Below are positions 61,724 through 64,000 of a stretch of DNA of 64,000 bases, piece after piece. The stretch lies in NCBI GenBank assembly GCA_963966185.1, contig CAWZYM010000431.1:113501-177500 (forward strand). Direction: 5' to 3'. Origin of the DNA: Rhabditoides inermis. Taxonomy: Eukaryota > Nematoda > Chromadorea > Rhabditida > Rhabditidae. How positions within the stretch are numbered: the first letter of the stretch is position 1; every line of letters begins with the position of its first letter. The notes below the pieces were generated by a model, which ran no database searches, was not told the origin of the DNA, and was given only the letters and a program-made list of their open reading frames with translations. Position numbers and translations under genes: made by a program.

Positions 61724-63819
61724 CCCCCCTCTATCTCACTGCCTATCCCTTTCACGAGTTACAAACAACGCGAGAACGACTATGCAATGGAAAAGAGAAT
61801 TTGATAGTTGAACGCACCTCGACCAGCATCTTCTCCTCGCTGGCTATTCTCGGGGAGAGGATGTTAGGTGATAGAACCAGCACACCAACCAGCTCCGATG
61901 ACATCACTTGTGGCGAGAGAATGCCTGTGAGTATGTAGCAATGGTGGATCATTTTGGAATTGATTACATACGTTTGTTGTTTGGGGACCAGCAGGGATTA
62001 CGTATTACTTACCGCGCGTCTTCTTATTCAAATAATGAAACGTATCAAGACACATCGACATATGTATAGCTTCGAAATTGCGCGAGCAACGATACAAGTC
62101 ATCTATACCATGCTTCATCTATGTATAAAACCCTCATACCTCATTCCTTTTTAAAAGCGGAAGCTCTAAGAATAATAGTAAGTGTGATAGCTACCCATAA
62201 TAGTGCAGAAACCTGCCTAGAGGCGCACATGCACATCACACACAACTAACTGTGTCGATGATAATATCATAATAAACGTATTGTACCCACCCGGACTGAG
62301 AACGTCGATGATCATGGCCTTCGGTGAAAGAATGCGGGTGTCGAGGAATCTGGAAGGTGTTTCCATAGACTGTTCGTCCAGAAATCGCGACAAATGGTCA
62401 GGTGACATGTGTTTCCTGTTATTGATGTGGTCCTCACCGAGATCGGCACTGTGACATCACCAACACTCATCGTCAGCTGATTATATCAATTATCATCTGT
62501 CAAACTTTTTTCCAGATTTTTGTTCCAGAGACGATTGGGATCACCGTATATTATATTACTGGTAATTGTGCAACCGTTAATTTGTCTTGCATGTGAAACG
62601 TATGCTCCTATGTGTACCAGTACATCAAGTACTTTAAAACCCATTTCCTTAGTAATGTGATCGTTAGTAATGTGAACGGCAAATAAGGGGGAACGGCAGG
62701 TATCGTATACAATAATACAATGTCTCACTTATTATTATTTATTCCTCTCTCGCATCGCGCGGTCGGGTCGAAATGATCTTCCCCCAGTACCCTTGAGCAA
62801 GGCGGGGAATAGCTCATGAGAATGCTGTCTTCCTAGCCCGCGGAGTTAATATTGTGGATTATAATGGAAGAAAAGGAACACCCGGAGCCCCACTATCGTC
62901 TATAATGGTATCTAATTCTAATGAATTATGGAAAGGAAATCGTTGATTATCGATCTAATATCGACTTTCGACCTTCGATCCTACCATCCCCGTTGCTGAA
63001 CTGTGTTTCTCCCACCGCTTAGCCCTTGTGATGTACCGTATGCATTTTGTTGTATAGTCAGGATATAGCGATTCTGGATAAATGATTGATTGAATGTCTC
63101 ACTGTTCTCACCTTGGAGTGAGTGTCTCTGTGATGAATGCCTCCGGTGAGAGAACCCAAGCGTACAGCGCACGAGGAGCCAGCACCTGAGAGAAAAAGAA
63201 TACGTCTACGTCTAGCATTTCGCTAAATGTGTGAAACCGTCTAGAATGTTCTATGCCACATCCTTATAATTTCACTGCTACCCAGAGAACAAATGCTTCG
63301 ATCAAGATAGTCTTTTTACCTTCTTTCCTACTTATGCGGACATCGAATTGATCTCATTACTTTGTTGAATGAATTATTGAGTTTACGAAACGTATCACAT
63401 TTCATAAATTGTTCAAAGATTTTTTTTATTGGTTCAAAAAGTTTTTCGATATTTGTAAGCAAAAGTGGAACGCATTAAGCGAAATAGTATGCCTCTGTAT
63501 TATCATGCGAGTGAAACGTAGAGGCGCACTTTGTGTAAAATGAATGTTCTACATTACAAAGTGATCCTGTGCGCATACGTAAACTTCCATTTCTTTTTTC
63601 TTCCATTTCACTTCCTACTATCCTACTAAATTCCCAGCCAACAAAGACCCACTCAGGGCAGAGGTGGCGCACCAATTCTAACTTTATCCGACCACTTTGC
63701 CAGCTCTCGAAATCAAGGCTCACCTCCGCCCGGAATGCAGTGGGACTCAGAACCCGAGCCATCAGAGCCGCCGGGGAGAGGACTGTGGCTATGAAGGCAC
63801 GGGGGGAGAGGGTGGTCAC
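61489..63819 (-). CDS. Second MLT-10-like gene, 3' half only
   Basis: Five in-phase exons are visible: 63724-63819, 63112-63185, 62291-62349, 61818-61924 and 61489-61662. They encode about 170 residues up to a stop. The sequence is a chain of LSP units ([67 protein letters not shown]) that lines up unit by unit with the end of the complete gene at 55284-60263. The His-rich tail is different and shorter. The 5' exons lie beyond the right edge. Same orientation and close spacing indicate a tandem paralogue. Confidence 0.85.
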
Positions 63820-63829
63820 CTAGAAGGGA

Positions 63830-64000
63830 CTCTCTCTTCCTCTCTCGCTCCCTCCTCTCTCTCTCCGTCCTCTCTCTCTTTCTCTCTCTGTCTCTCTGTC
63901 TCTCTCCCTCCCTCTTTCTCCCCTCTCGCTCTCTCTCTCTCCTTCTCCCCCATCTCTCTCTCTCTCTCCCCCTCTCTCCCTCCTTTCTCTCTCTCTCTCT
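63830..64000. repeat. CT-rich low-complexity tract at the window edge
   Basis: Mixed CTCTCTC/CCCTCC sequence directly upstream (minus strand) of the first visible exon of the partial MLT-10-like gene. It is probably intronic. Confidence 0.8.

Noticed and set aside
61600..61740. Additional donor at the GAGGTGGGT-like site in the last MLT-10-like exon
   Set aside because: The open frame continues to a stop with a suitable poly(A) signal downstream, and no further exon was found.

Overview
The window looks like a nematode genome, probably from a free-living or parasitic rhabditid-type lineage; species not determinable here. The evidence is many small exons with short introns and T-rich AG acceptors, plus nematode-typical extracellular families: C6-domain proteins with Thr-rich linkers, an ET-module/Ly6-like membrane protein, and MLT-10-type proteins with repeated LSP motifs. 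All coding genes are intron-rich. I rebuilt exon chains by hand from GT/AG sites, phase and motifs, so single boundaries can be wrong even where the gene call is firm.

Left part (1-27.5 kb) is a young, repeat-rich duplicated region. A block of about 7.6 kb (1-7558) recurs almost unchanged at 16329-24287, and its distal 1.5 kb recurs a third time at 14195-15696. Four C6-domain genes lie in tandem on the minus strand: A (5095-6568), C (8333-14777), B (21835-23344) and D (26453-27442). A and B are near-identical and look intact. C is a chimera, with a young 5' half and diverged 3' exons; its last intron holds a 4.9-kb TTCGCTC-type minisatellite and it carries an 8-base frameshift. D is an older short relative without the Thr-rich exon. 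A complete ET-module/Ly6-like gene lies at 23894-25534. Copies A and C of the block keep only its last two exons, so they are pseudogene fragments. The two big copies differ by a tRNA-derived SINE (only in copy A) and a 717-bp insertion ending in a foldback element (only in copy B).

Middle (27.9-36.4 kb, plus strand) is a 17-exon gene with two doublecortin (DCX) domains. Its first intron contains about 3.1 kb of uninterrupted GATA tetranucleotide, and other introns carry a TTAA-flanked MITE and a hAT-like MITE with an 8-bp target duplication. After a gene-poor spacer comes a complete 35-exon class II (GH38) alpha-mannosidase gene (39583-50777), predicted 1068 aa, with all expected metal and catalytic motifs.

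Right part (52-64 kb, minus strand) has a 15-exon G-patch/coiled-coil gene (52050-54611), a complete 24-exon MLT-10-like secreted protein gene (55284-60263), and the 3' half of a second, tandem MLT-10-like gene (61489-63819) running off the right edge. GA/CT microsatellites are abundant and often abut splice sites. No rRNA gene, confident functional tRNA gene, CRISPR array or bacterial-type operon was seen.
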